Assembly (NCBI GenBank): GCA_029959085.1
Contig: JARWIR010000021.1
Span: forward strand, 19,121,620 to 19,185,619
DNA from: Nemophila menziesii
Taxonomy: Eukaryota; Streptophyta; Magnoliopsida; Boraginales; Hydrophyllaceae
DNA length: 64,000 nucleotides
Direction of reading: 5' to 3'
The notes beneath the pieces were generated by a model. It was not told the DNA's origin and ran no database searches. It worked only from the letters and a program-made list of their open reading frames with translations. A program made the position numbers and the translations under genes. Of this stretch, positions 49,101 through 62,150 are shown in pieces. How positions within the stretch are numbered: position 1 is the first letter of the stretch; each line of letters begins with the position of its first letter.

Positions 49101-49429
49101 ACTCAAGGAATGGTAGTATGACAACCAGAAAAGATAAAGGTGTTACTGTTGTTTTTCAACTTTCATGCTATTAATTTACAGTTAGTCACTATGTAGTTCC
49201 TAATTATTCCATAATTTTTTTTATATGACGGTACAAGTTTTGATTTAAAAAATATGTTAATACTTTTTAACTTTTTATAATATTTTAAGTATTTGATAAA
49301 AAAGTATAAATAGTTAAGTTTTTTCAATCTATACATAAATACGTATATAAATTTATTTTTCCTAATAATATAATTTTTATATATAATCAGTAATCAATCA
49401 AAATCTAACAGTAAACCCTAGTTTTCACC

Positions 49430-50130
49430 GGAAAAGAATGAAGTATAATCGGAAGATGTCAAGATTTATATGACACACCAATATGATTCTAATCTTTGTT
49501 TTCCAACTCACTCAAGATCAATGGCTGAGACTTTAACGACTAAAATAAAACACCTTCATTCTAGACTGAGCCCAAAACTTGAGAAGCTCATTATTCTGAG
49601 CTTGAATTAAAACAAAACTTTAGATCATCGCAAAATATAATACTTCACAAGTAATGCAAATGACAGCAATCACCACCTTGAAGTATTTATACAAACCTTA
49701 AAATTCTTTATAATAAGCATCCTTCTTGGAAAGTAGTGGAGATACGTGCTCACACACAATCACTACTCAAAGTACCTGCAAAACCCAAATCCACAAAGAA
49801 ATATAAAGTCTAAAAAGAGTTTGAACTTGGTTCTTGAAACCAACTGTATAAACTTCAGAAGAAACAACATGATACTTTATATCAACATGTTTTACTTTCA
49901 TAATATACTTAGGTATAACTCACGTGAATGGTACTATGACTATCTAGAGAAGATAACTACTTTAACTTTGATTAGTTTTACCTTAATTAAATAATTTTAC
50001 AGACATAGAGCTTCTTTAATATAATCAATCATAGAAAGATGATTATTTACATCAACATATTTTGTCCTTTCATGTAATAATTGATACAATTCAAATGTAT
50101 GGTATTATGACTATCTAAAAGAAAAATGGT
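49430..50130. repeat. Diverged second copy of the R3 tail (48,490-49,100)
   Basis: Both segments have, in order, 'gaatgaagtataatc', 'accaatatgattc', 'gactttaacgact/atcgact', 'cattctagact' and one or more copies of an 85-bp motif with 'catcaacatgtttt...ctttcatgatata...actatgactat' (48,810, 49,060, 49,865 and 50,040). The copies are clearly older than the tandem duplication at 43-46 kb. Confidence 0.55.
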
Positions 50131-51719
50131 CACCTTTTATTTCTATCTTTCATTCTATAAATTTACCCTTAGTCACTTAGTGGTTCATAATTATTAGATA
50201 TCTTTTAATATGAGGTTACAAGTTTAAGTTTTAAAAATATATCAATACTTCTAAACTTTTGTTATAATATTTTATTTATTAAATAATTAATTGAAATGTT
50301 TTTATAGTTAAGTGTTTCTATATTTACATTGATATAGATTTAAATTTTTTTTCTGAATAATATTTTTTTTATACATAATTTATGCCATACAACAACATTT
50401 AAATCTACGCTTACTCATGATAATAAAACTTTTTATAACAAATATATTATATTTTTTTCATGTGTAAACTTAACATATATATAATTTACTACTTTAGATT
50501 TGTTTAATTCATTATTAGAAGTTTGTAAATAATATATGTCAAAAAGTTGAATGACTCACGTAAACCAAGTGTTAAATTTCGTAATATAGAAAATTATTTA
50601 TGCATTAAATACAAATAAAATAAGGTACCCTAAAATATACGTGTACTTTTATTTGATCATGAAATTTGTATTATTTCAAAAATCTCAAACATCTCAAATA
50701 TAATATAATAATTTTCAACTACTAATTACAAAAAGTCATTTGAATTAACATGGAAATTCATGATCTACTTGTAAAACATAGAGTAATACTCCATCAGTAA
50801 AAAAAGGTAGTATGGTTCAAACAAACCTGTTCATTTTAGAAAAGCAATGTTATCATTCTTTGCACCTTTTCTTTACCTATATTTAAGTTTAGAATTAATT
50901 ACTTATATAAACAATAAATGACAACCGTATTTTGTTTCAAAATATAATTTTTATATCTTTAGTTAATGTATGATATATTCAAAACATCTTTATCAATAAA
51001 TAAAATATAATATAAAGATCCAATAAGTATGTAATTGTAATTTTAGATATTGACCCAAATCACATCATGCTTTTATCACCTCTTAGATGAATATTAGATG
51101 GGTTAATTATATATTTTATTTTACTTGATTTGGCTCTTTTTCTCTTTTTATGGTTCGTCCACACAAAGAACGATAAAAAGGTGATGTATGTTAGGATTAT
51201 GTCCATCATTACTCTCATGGAAAATATATTTACTTTTTATGCATATTAAATGAATAGTACGAACAATAATTATTTTTCTATATTACATACCTAGGTATAA
51301 TCCATCCTAGAGGGTACTATAAAGATATATGTATAATCATGCACTTTATCCATATATCTATATTAACTCATACTCGAAGTTGGCTACAAAAATTTGAAAT
51401 GATGAACGTCACCATGTTAGACACCTATTACAACATAACATGTTTATACTATCAATCCCTACATAAATGATATTTATTTCCAAACAAATACTACTATATA
51501 TTTTTATATACAATTTTAGAACTCGTCAACTTGAGGCGTGTATTAATAAATCCATTTGTGATCATTTATTACATTTTACTTTTTCGTAATATTGTCATTG
51601 GTCACATGTAAAATAATTAAAATGTTTAATGATAATAGATTGAATTGTCTTATTATAGAACTGTTATCAACATGATTTGAAAATGCATCTGAAGGAAATA
51701 ATTTCGAGAATTCTCATAC
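50131..51719. other. Gene-free AT-rich stretch with a duplicated segment
   Basis: No gene recognised. The part 50,800-51,260 is a diverged duplicate of 55,350-55,800; shared blocks include 'aatataaagatccaataagt', 'cccaaatcacatcatgcttt' and 'gataaaaaggtgatgtatgt'. Confidence 0.5.
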
Positions 51720-52010
51720 TCACAAATTTATAACATAGGACGACGCATTAGGTGCCCTTCCAAGCTGTGTGAATGGATTACTCGAACCAGGGCCATAGGA
51801 AAATAGGTCTTGTTTTAAGCTAGAGCATGAAATTTTTGAACTTCCTTGTAGATATGCTAAATTTGATGAGCATAATATTGCACCCAACATCCCCGGGCTT
51901 ATACTAAATTTTTTTATGTTCATTTTCATTGGACGCATTACCTTTTCTGTAAGGTCCGCCGATGGTAGTACATTATTTGCATATTGAAGAAAAAAGTTAT
52001 AAAATTTCAT
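51720..52010 (-). CDS. Small uncharacterised ORF (96 aa) with upstream TATA box
   Basis: ATG at 52,010 begins MKFYNFFLQYANNVLPSADL and the frame runs to a stop at 51,720 with SYGPGSSNPFTQLGRAPNAS near the end. A CTATAAATAA box lies about 60 bp upstream (52,067-52,076, minus strand), at a distance fitting a short leader. There is no signal peptide, membrane segment or domain I recognise. A gtaatg donor-like site after AEKK-type codons (near 51,948) could instead end an exon there. Composition is less AT-rich than the surroundings, which favours coding, but it may be chance. Confidence 0.3.
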   Translation of the reverse strand: MKFYNFFLQYANNVLPSADLTEKVMRPMKMNIKKFSISPGMLGAILCSSNLAYLQGSSKISCSSLKQDLFSYGPGSSNPFTQLGRAPNASSYVINL

Positions 52011-52066
52011 TTCGGGTTCCAATAAAAAATTCGCTCTCAAAATCGTATATTACAATGTAGTAAGGG

Positions 52067-52076
52067 TTATTTATAG
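52067..52076 (-). promoter_or_regulatory. TATA box candidate
   Basis: CTATAAATAA on the minus strand, close to the plant TATA consensus, about 57-66 bp upstream of the ATG at 52,010. In AT-rich DNA such matches arise by chance, so the call depends on the ORF being real. Confidence 0.3.
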
Positions 52077-52079
52077 GCC

Positions 52080-53600
52080 ATAATATAGAACCTTCATTAA
52101 AATGGTCATGTCACTCAAACGCTTCTATAATCGTATGGTCTCCCATGATCTACAATAAAAAATAAGTACGAATGTAACTAATACTTTATGGTCCATGTAG
52201 AATTTTATAATTTTCGCATGGCCCTCCTTAATTTTAAAATTTTAGTTTTAGTCAAAGTTTTATTTTGTTGTTTGTTTAAATAATTTATTATTTAAATAAT
52301 AAAATATTGGTTATTTTACATAATATTGTATTTCAATGAATTTAATAAAAAAAAGTTGAATATATGGACTTCTATATTGCAATAAACTAAATGTAAACAA
52401 ACATATCTCCTTTGATCTTTGAATAAAAGTTACTAGTTACACCATCACAAACTATCAAATATATTTCTTTATAACCAAAAAAATGATGGGATAAATAAGA
52501 AATAAGAAGACAATAGTCAGTTACAATAACATCATTCTTTGATGTGAGCTCTTCACTTAATTTCTACAAGTAACATCCTAATTATCTTCCTTTCAACTAA
52601 CTATTTTATCAGGTGTCAAAAGTTGTGTTTAAGAATATTCAGTAAATGAAGCATTTAAAATAATAAAAAATCACTCACCACGATTAAAGTTAGGATGATT
52701 AAGATCACAAAAGTTGCAAACTAATTCAAACAAATATTATTCTTACCATCGGTTGTTTTGTGTTTCGTTAGTCTCTTAATTCCTTGCAAAATGTGAAGTA
52801 ATTAATATTTGATTAAAAAATAATATTACTGGTGCTTAATTTTCTATTCTCAAAGTACAACACCTGCCAAAAATATACCTTGTTTTATATTCTCTAATTA
52901 CTATTTTACTCTTTTTTTTAGTCATGGTAATTAGTCAAATATTTAATTTTTCAATCTTAACTAATTTATTCCTTGTTTCCTAGATATTTCGTTCTTAAAA
53001 CCTTGCCCAAATGTAAGAAGTTGTATAAGAGACTACTCAAAGTGAAAACACGATCTGAATCACATAAATACTTCCCTAAATTAAAATCCTTCACTGTCGT
53101 TCCCATCACGATATTCTAATTCTTGAAGTTTAAACATGATTATATGAATATGTTTGAGCAAGAATATCATCTATAGTTTGAGGCGGTCTTCTTAGCTTGT
53201 AAAGAATAAAATATGCACAAGGTTTTATCCATGCATGTGAAAATGTAAGAACAATACAATCGTAACCTTGAATTTGTTGTTTCTTTAAAGGAATTTGTTG
53301 GATGAGTAATGTATTTGGTGTGTAAATATACAAAATTAAGAGTATAACAATTTTAATAAAGGGCGATTTATTAATAGAGTCCTTAGAGGTTGGACCATTG
53401 CCCATCAGGTCCAACCAACTACTAAAGACTGATTTGCCCCCCATTACCCATTGACTGACTATTCAGTTTCCATAACAAAATACGCTGATTTCATGCAAAC
53501 GTATCAGTCAACATTAATCAAAAAAATAGAAAACGAAGCGCCAGAAACAAAATTGAAATTTCCAATAACCCACCTTCTTTCTAATCTTCACACCACTAAA
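52080..53600. other. No gene recognised
   Basis: AT-rich DNA. The minus-strand frame 53,130-53,444 has no recognisable motif. Part of it (53,290-53,360, 'ggtgtgtaaatatacaaaat') is repeated at 55,160-55,220. Confidence 0.45.
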
Positions 53601-53637
53601 CCCTAACCTTCACTTCGATATACCACCGGGAAAAAAA

Positions 53638-53949
53638 ATGGCGAGAATGAAGGTGCCCCAGCAACCCACCGTCGACGATGGAAATCAGAAAATGAAGAAA
53701 GTGAAACTGGTTAGGAAACCGGACGCTGAAGGTGATAGTAGTGCTAAAAATAAAGGAAAATCGCTTGAAAACAGTAACGACGATTTTGTAGAAGGTGTGC
53801 CATTGAATACTTGGAAGAAAAGACGCGAAAATGATGATGGGAAGGGGAAGAAGAAGGTTCATCAAGAGAAGAAGACTAAAAACGTTGGGTTGGATGATAC
53901 GGTGAGGGATTTCGTAATACTGATGGGTTGCCCAGCAAAGGTTTTATGA
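53638..53949 (+). CDS. Lysine-rich uncharacterised ORF (103 aa)
   Basis: ATGGCG start in good plant context (aaaaaaATGGCG) after a leader with 'ctaaaccctaacc'. It reads MARMKVPQQPTVDDGNQKMK and KVKLVRKPDAEGDSS, is rich in K, E and D (KKRREN, GKGKKK), then LDDTVRDFVILMGCPAK and stop. Such basic, low-complexity N-termini suit nuclear proteins. The ORF runs straight into a region with repeated tggGGTTG-type motifs, where the gene probably continues after an intron or is truncated. No family recognised. Base composition and codon use look coding. Confidence 0.4.
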   Translation: MARMKVPQQPTVDDGNQKMKKVKLVRKPDAEGDSSAKNKGKSLENSNDDFVEGVPLNTWKKRRENDDGKGKKKVHQEKKTKNVGLDDTVRDFVILMGCPAKVL

Positions 53950-54260
53950 AGGTGTGTATATGCGATTTTCGGTGGGTTGTGTTTGGAAATTGATGGGTTG
54001 GATGAATAAAGTCGATGGGTTGAATGGGTTGACATGAATGGGTTATTCTTACTTAATGGGTTGCGTATGTAAAAATGATGGGTTATAAGGCTAAATCAGT
54101 GGGTTGGTTAAAAATTGGGCTAACAGGTCATATGGTGGGTTAGTTGGGTATTTCTGATGGGGTGTTAACTAAAATTGGTGGGTTGTTGACAATATAATAA
54201 GATAAGAATTTTGGCGGTGGGTTATATGTTTAATTCTGGTGGTGTGCAAGTTTAAGATAT
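53920..54260. repeat. Degenerate GATGGGTTG motif array
   Basis: At least ten copies of (g)atgggttg or ggtgggtt occur at spacings of 15-40 bp, all in the plus orientation, beginning within the last codons of the ORF at 53,638-53,949. No strict unit length, so this is a short-motif expansion or a very degenerate minisatellite. Confidence 0.6.
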
Positions 54261-55976
54261 CGGTGTGTGTGTTCAAACTATATCAAAAACAACAAAGGCT
54301 AAAAAATATTAACAAATTAAACGCAATACGCAGATATTATTAGATGAAAAATAATACTAGCTTGTCATATGTGATTAAAGGGAATCACTTATTACATAAA
54401 GATCAAAACAGAAAGTAATATGAAATTTAAAAGAAATGGAAGAAGGTGAATGTTGACTCGTGGAATATAATAACAATCTTTCTATAATTAATAACTATTA
54501 GTAAGGGATATTATTTGATTAGCTACAAATTAAGAATCTGTTACAAAATTAAATGATATTGTTTAAATCTAAACGTGGAAACTAAAGGGGTAGAGATGGA
54601 ATACTAAAAAAATGGACTTCCATGGGGGTGGAAAAATTCCTGGACCCTATAGAGATGGAATGTTGTGTTTTTGGACTTAATTTGATATTATCTCTTTAAT
54701 AAAACTAAAAAAAATTATGTAAATATTTTTTCTTGAAAAAGTTGAATCATTTACTATTATATAGATAAGGTAAATTAATTAATTTTAATCATTCGCATTT
54801 TGAAAGATATCCTATATCACACCATTTTCCAATCCAAATAATCAAAAATAGAAAATATTCTTTTTGTCCAACACTTTATTGACTTTTTCACAAATAATGT
54901 GTCCACAATTAATTTATAGTAGAATAATTTATCAAAAGAAATCGTTCAATGTGAACGATGGGGAAAAAAGTGAAAAAAATATTGATGCTTGAAAAACTGA
55001 TAATATTCAAAATTTGATAAAAATTAAAATAAGAAGAATAAAAATATAAAATATATATAAAATTTGTCTTTCTATTTGGTATAAAAATTCAACAAAACCC
55101 ATCATTGATCTTGTTTGATTTGAGTACAATAGTGACAACATATTATGTCCAAGTTGTCGGATGAATAATGTATTTTGTGTGTAAATATACAAAATTAAGA
55201 GTAAAAAAAATTATCGAAATATATTTTTCATAATAAAATTGAATTATTTACTGTGCAAAAGAAAATTAATTAATTTTACACATTCTCATTTGGAAAAATC
55301 TCGTATATCTTCTTGTAAAACATAATATAATAGTTCGTCAATAACAAAAACGTAGTATTGTTTAAACAAACGCTTGCATTTAGGAAAATCAATATTTTCA
55401 TTCTTTATACCTTTTCTTTACCTCTATTTAAAGTTTAAAATTAATTAATTATATAGACAATAAATGAAATCCTTATTTTGTTTTCAAAAATAATTTTTTA
55501 TACCTTCTATAGACGTATGAGATGTTTAAGAAACCTTTATCAATTAATGAAATTTAATATAAAGATCCACTAAATATGTAATGGTAATGTTTGATATGGA
55601 CCCAAATCATACCATCATTTTATCTCCTCTAAGATGGATATTAAATGGATCAATTATATACTTTATCTTTCTTGATCTATCTTTTTCTGTTTATAATTGA
55701 ACCAAATAAAGAATGATAAAAGGGTGATGTATATTAGGATGATGTCTATCATTACTCTATAGAAAAATATCTTTACTTTTCATGAATATTAATTAAATAA
55801 CTTTTTTTATATAACATAATATATAATACTACATAATGTAATCAATTACTTAAATTCATTCTAAGTTTTGTTGCAAGGTTACATCTACATGTATGTTTTT
55901 TACCATCTTCCTTGAAATACAAAAACAATCGTGTTTATATATTAATTTTTCTAATAACATTTTTTTTGTTTTTCAG
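54261..55976. other. No gene recognised; duplicated segment at 55,350-55,800
   Basis: AT-rich. Includes the diverged duplicate of 50,800-51,260 and the block shared with 53,290-53,360. A first exon of the gene starting at 55,977 might lie here, but none can be defined. Confidence 0.4.
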
Positions 55977-57422
<1,446 letters not shown>

Positions 57423-57499
57423 TTCATAGGTTATATCAAGTGTGTTGTTTGTATGTCAACCTCTATATTTTTATAACTATTTTTATTTTTATTTTGTAC

Positions 57500-58737
57500 T
57501 GGTCAACTTCATAAAAAATTTGTATTAGTTTTTTACTAAATTAAAGGTATGTTTTATGAAAATGATTCCATTTCTTCTTAGGAATTCAATTCTTTTCATA
57601 TAATTATTAGGAATGTTAGTTATGTTCATATTTTGTTAGATAAATTTTATTCATATACACCATTTATTGAGGAATTTAAAATTTTCTTTAGATATAATTA
57701 TACTTTGCAACAATATTATATCTTGTAACTTGAAAAAAAAAGGATCATGTCAACCTACATTTCTTGAGAGATCATAATTTTTTAGGCCATTCTATTGAAT
57801 CTGGACTTTCTGGATGTACATGTATAATTGTATATGACCGTCATGTTTGAGTAGGATATTCTAGTTTTTTAGTTCAAATTCGTATCATTAAGAAGAGAGT
57901 CATCTTTCAATTATGTTAGATTTCATTATTGGGAGGTACAATTAGATTCATTTATTTTTATGTAAAATTTGTAAAGTATTAATTTTTGTAATGTTTAAAA
58001 AACATAAGTCATTTCAAATTAGTAGCACAATCAACTATCTAATAAAAGAAAGAACATAAGAGTATCATATTCAAAAAACTTCTGCGAGCCCATATATATT
58101 TGTAAGAATTAAATAATACAAGAAAATTGAGACACCAAAAAATGTACTATTAATCAGAGACCACATGCTTTATGTCGTTAAAAAAGCATTATATTTTGTA
58201 ATGTAACTAGAATTTCTCTAAATTTTTGTCTTTATACTAATGATATATCTTTTGATACTCACATTGGATACTAACTTCTAGGGCTTAAAGTGCATAATGA
58301 AACGACTGCAAAAAATATAGCATTTGTATGTAGAAAAATCATAATTATAAAACTAACATGTGATACGACATTTTTTAGCTAATCTTTGACTCTTCACCAA
58401 CCAAGGATAAAAGAAGATTCATTTAAATCTATAAAATGCTCGTCTCCTATTGCTACAACTAATTTTGTCCTCACACCTTTATGATATTCTTAGGACAACC
58501 CCACTTTTGTTTGGTAGAGAATAATAAAACTTTTTTTGAATTACTCTCTTCATAGACTAATTGTAATTATCATAAAACCCATACACTAAATTAGTAATTT
58601 TTCATTTACTATTTATATTGTGTGCATACTATATTAAATGACATTTTTTTCATATGGGATTGCGTTTCTTAAATTCAGACAATTCACTACAATTAGAATG
58701 GTTATTTGAGATGCCAGATTTTGTGAATATAATGTAG
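57500..58737. repeat. Repeat R, copy R2 (5' part)
   Basis: Matches R1 from its first base ('tcaacttyataaaaa') to about 18,858 ('gattttgtgaatataa'), where gag-type sequence starts. It has no 631-bp insertion. The conserved coding-like patch on the minus strand is at about 58,490-58,405 (KLVVAIGDEHFIDLNESSFI). Its left end coincides with the 3' end region of the gene at 55,977-57,422. Confidence 0.7.
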
Positions 58738-59109
58738 TACATTTCCTCCCCTGTAATGCCTTAAGTGATATATGTGTCACATATTTGCATGAACTTCTGA
58801 ATAGCACGGACCAGATCTTGGTGAACGACTCCACAATAGTTCCAATAACTGCGGAATTGATTCAACCCATATCGGGCTTAAAACATGCAGCTTGAATAAC
58901 TAGAAGGGCGAAAGCCCAAAGGTTGAACACGGAAAGGCACTCCCTGCTCAGGGATTCCTTGCATTCGCTGATTAGGTTCACTAGGAGGATTGCCTCCATT
59001 CAAGTTGTGGAATATCTTTTTGAACACGTTCAAGTGAATTAGCTCCTAGGGGTTGGTTCACTTGACTAATCATGCAAGTAATACCAGGAGGTGGGTTAAG
59101 ATTAGCCAT
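58738..59109 (-). pseudogene. Gypsy-like gag remnant following an LTR (copy 2)
   Basis: Diverged duplicate of 41,740-42,124, with ATG at 59,109 and MANLNPPPGITCMISQVNQP. It ends abruptly at the junction with R2 (58,737). Frame broken downstream. Confidence 0.6.
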
Positions 59110-59214
59110 TAACAACTGTGCTTCTCTTTCTCTTTCTCTTTCTCTTTCTCGCTTTTTTGATTTTGAAATAGCCTCTCAGTTACCCGAGTACATACACCAA
59201 AACCTGTAAACCTG

Positions 59215-60871
59215 AGATGAAACACAAACACAAAAACCAAATAAAACAAAAAAACAAACTAGATACTTCTACACTAAAACAAAAACACAAACCTCTATAC
59301 AATAATCCCCGGAAGCGACTCCATTTTACTTTTGGCCCCCGTTGTGTGATAAAATAACGTAGTAATATAAATGGGGGTAACGGTTCCGCCGTGTCTGGAT
59401 CGGAGAAAAGTAAAAGTGATAAGTGGGGTATCGGTTTCCTCGGGGATGAATTACGATTAATAGAATTTATTATTGTGAAAATGTATGAAGTTTTTAATCT
59501 AAATAACAGAATAGTAAAGAGAGAATGTTTGTTTGGTTTTCAATGATTAACAACTAAAGGACAAATAAATGAAATTAAGACAAATCTAAATGAGATTAAA
59601 CTAATACGATTTAAGATAATCAACTAAATAAATAAAATAAAGGATTAACTATATGAGATAAGTGATTGAGGAATAGCTAATAATAAGTTGTGCCGCTAAT
59701 TAACCTTGTTATTGATAAGGGCGAGTAGTTGTGTTCACATTAAGCCAGAATTCAAATGCATCTATGTCCCCACTTGGGTGATCTTAGCTCTCTACTTACA
59801 CCCTCACTATTTTTGGGTAAGATGACTTCTTCTAACCCAATTGACTAACTAGCATGCAAAACCAACCAGTTCAAGGCACTAGGCGTTTATGTACTAGTTG
59901 TGTAATTAAATCTTCCCATCAAGATGTTAGCTCAATTACAGTAGTACCTGCTACTTGGATAGAACACAAAAGTATTTAATACAATACATAAACAATGTTG
60001 ATATCCCAAATAAAATAACGTAATCAAAAAGCTAAACACAAAGTATTACAATAGTATCCTCAAGCAATTAAAGTTTAGATCATGCTTGAATAAAAACTAA
60101 ATTAAACTAAATTAATGAAAAAAATTAAGAACATAATCATGTTTAAAACTGAAAGTAAATAGGAGTTACTATTGATGATAGAAAAAGATGGTGAATGGTT
60201 GGGTGCATAGAGAAACCCTTGATCTTCCTCTTCCATCTGTTTTGGCGCTTCTCTCCTTTTCGAACTGATGGAATTGATTTCTAAAATGAGTGGTCCTGAA
60301 AGGAAGCTGTAAAATAAGCTTTTATAGCTTCTAAAAACGTTTGGGTTAAGAAAATTAGGTTTAGAAGGGGCAAAACCCCTCTTGCTTAACCAAATTTTTG
60401 GTTCGCACCACGGTGTGTGCAACTGACATAACTTATTCGTCTTAGTTCTGATTTGACTTCCGCCAAATGTTAAACAACCCTGATTTCAAGCTCTTTTTAT
60501 ATCAAAAGGAATTAGGTCCATAGCTCTTACCAATAAGTCACAGTGACTGAAACACTACGGTGCAAGATTTCTCTAGTAAACGCTTCAACTTTCCAAAGTG
60601 GCTCTAAGCTCACTTTCCGCTTTGACTTGGGGTTTTCTCTTGAATCTTTGACTTCTTTTCCTCATCTTGGACCCTTGTATCAAGCATCTACCTAAAAGCT
60701 ACACACTTAACAGATAACTAAGGCACAGAACCTCTATAAATAGTAATATATCCAAAATAAGGAGTAAAAGTGCAATATAGAAAATAACATGGAAAACCCC
60801 TCACTTAGGTCCAATAAATTCCCAAATAATGTCTCTCTAATGGATTATCCATCACAAAAATAGAGACATCA
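59215..60871 (-). mobile_element. LTR (LTR-4), twin of LTR-3
   Basis: Aligns with LTR-3 along its length, with a 38-bp deletion near 59,998 and no tandem duplication. Right end TAGAGACATCA at 60,871; the purine tract on its 5' side reads tggtgggggagaatttg (minus strand, 60,900-60,884). Left border approximate. Confidence 0.65.
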
Positions 60872-62150
60872 ATTACTCATTTTCAAATTCTCCCCCACCA
60901 TCTTTATAAATGCAATTAATGTTTGTTGAAACTCGCTCATAGAGTCTTCTGGAGGAGAAGGACTTACTTGTTACGTGAAAGTTGTCGCATATAGATTATA
61001 TGCGCTTTATGGTAAAGCTTAAATTACATAAATCAGACCTCCATGATAGAAGTGTTATTGTCTCAGCTGATACACATTCTTTTGAGTTCAATGCTGATAT
61101 GAATTGCCTTGATAAGCGACCCTACGAGGATTTGATCATTGGAAAACCGAATGGTTTCATTTACTTTCACATAGTTTGGACCACTCAAATGGTACACCTG
61201 TTGATTTAGCACAAATAAAACTAATTTTGGATTACTAGCACACTCTTCCAAACAATGATAAAACACTGCATAACTCAAACAACCATATGTCTTGTTAACA
61301 ACATGAACTTGTGACTTGTTTCTCTTGAAGATCTCCTTTATAGTTAAATCTAATTTATTCATTTTGTATCCTCCAAACAGGATAACTTAGCTTCTATAGC
61401 AACAGTATTATCTATTTTCTATGTACCTTTCAGAATTATGGCTCACGATTAAGGACAACTTTACTCGGTCTTGATAATTTTCTCCATACCAATCTTGCCT
61501 TCATTATGATCCATCAAAATAAAACCCCCACCATAAAGGTTATCTACTCATGATATTGAATTCAAGTCGAGTCCTATGTAAAACATTGATAACTATATAA
61601 CAAGCGTGTACCCATGTAATGGACACTTTGCCAACTTCTCTTATAATCTCGTCTAAGCTGCACCATTATTTTCCCCCATCTTCTTGTACAAAGTTCGCAA
61701 GCCCTATATAATCCTTCAATCGCATACTCTGAGGGTAAAAGACATCAGGGGATCTCACTTGAAGCATGTGCCAGCTTGGGATAATATCGGGATATTGACT
61801 GTCTAACCATTCGCTCGCACTCCCAGGCAAGAAGAAATTAAACATTAAATAGTACATTTGCTCTCTTGTGACACCTTGAGTAACGTAGGAATCACAATTT
61901 TCATGAACTTCTATAAAGAACATCCCAGATCTTAATGCGCAATGCCACTATAATTCTCGTAGCTCTAGAATTGATATAGAATGCAATGATTGGGTCTAAT
62001 ACATTTTCGGTCTTGTGGGCTTCTTTTAGCTAGCCCAAATCCACTAAAAACATTTTAATGAATGGGTGGACTAGTTTGAACCACGACAGCAGAAAATTGT
62101 ATAACTTTTCCAATTAAACTCTAAATCACAAACCGTAAGCTAATACTTTG
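60872..62150 (-). pseudogene. Gypsy-like gag remnant 5' of the LTR (copy 2)
   Basis: Minus-strand frame 61,666-61,923 reads FIEVHENCDSYVTQGVTREQ, MYYLMFNFFLPGSASEWLDS and SPDVFYPQSMRLKDYIGLAN, which has the retrotransposon gag pattern (FF-P-S..A..WL). Further stretches are broken by stops down to the purine tract at 60,900. There is only about 1 kb between this gag and the purine tract, with no protease, reverse transcriptase or integrase, so the parent element was internally deleted or non-autonomous. Confidence 0.65.

Noticed and set aside
53920..54260. Telomere-like repeat
   Set aside because: The motif (GATGGGTTG) does not match plant telomere units and its spacing is irregular.
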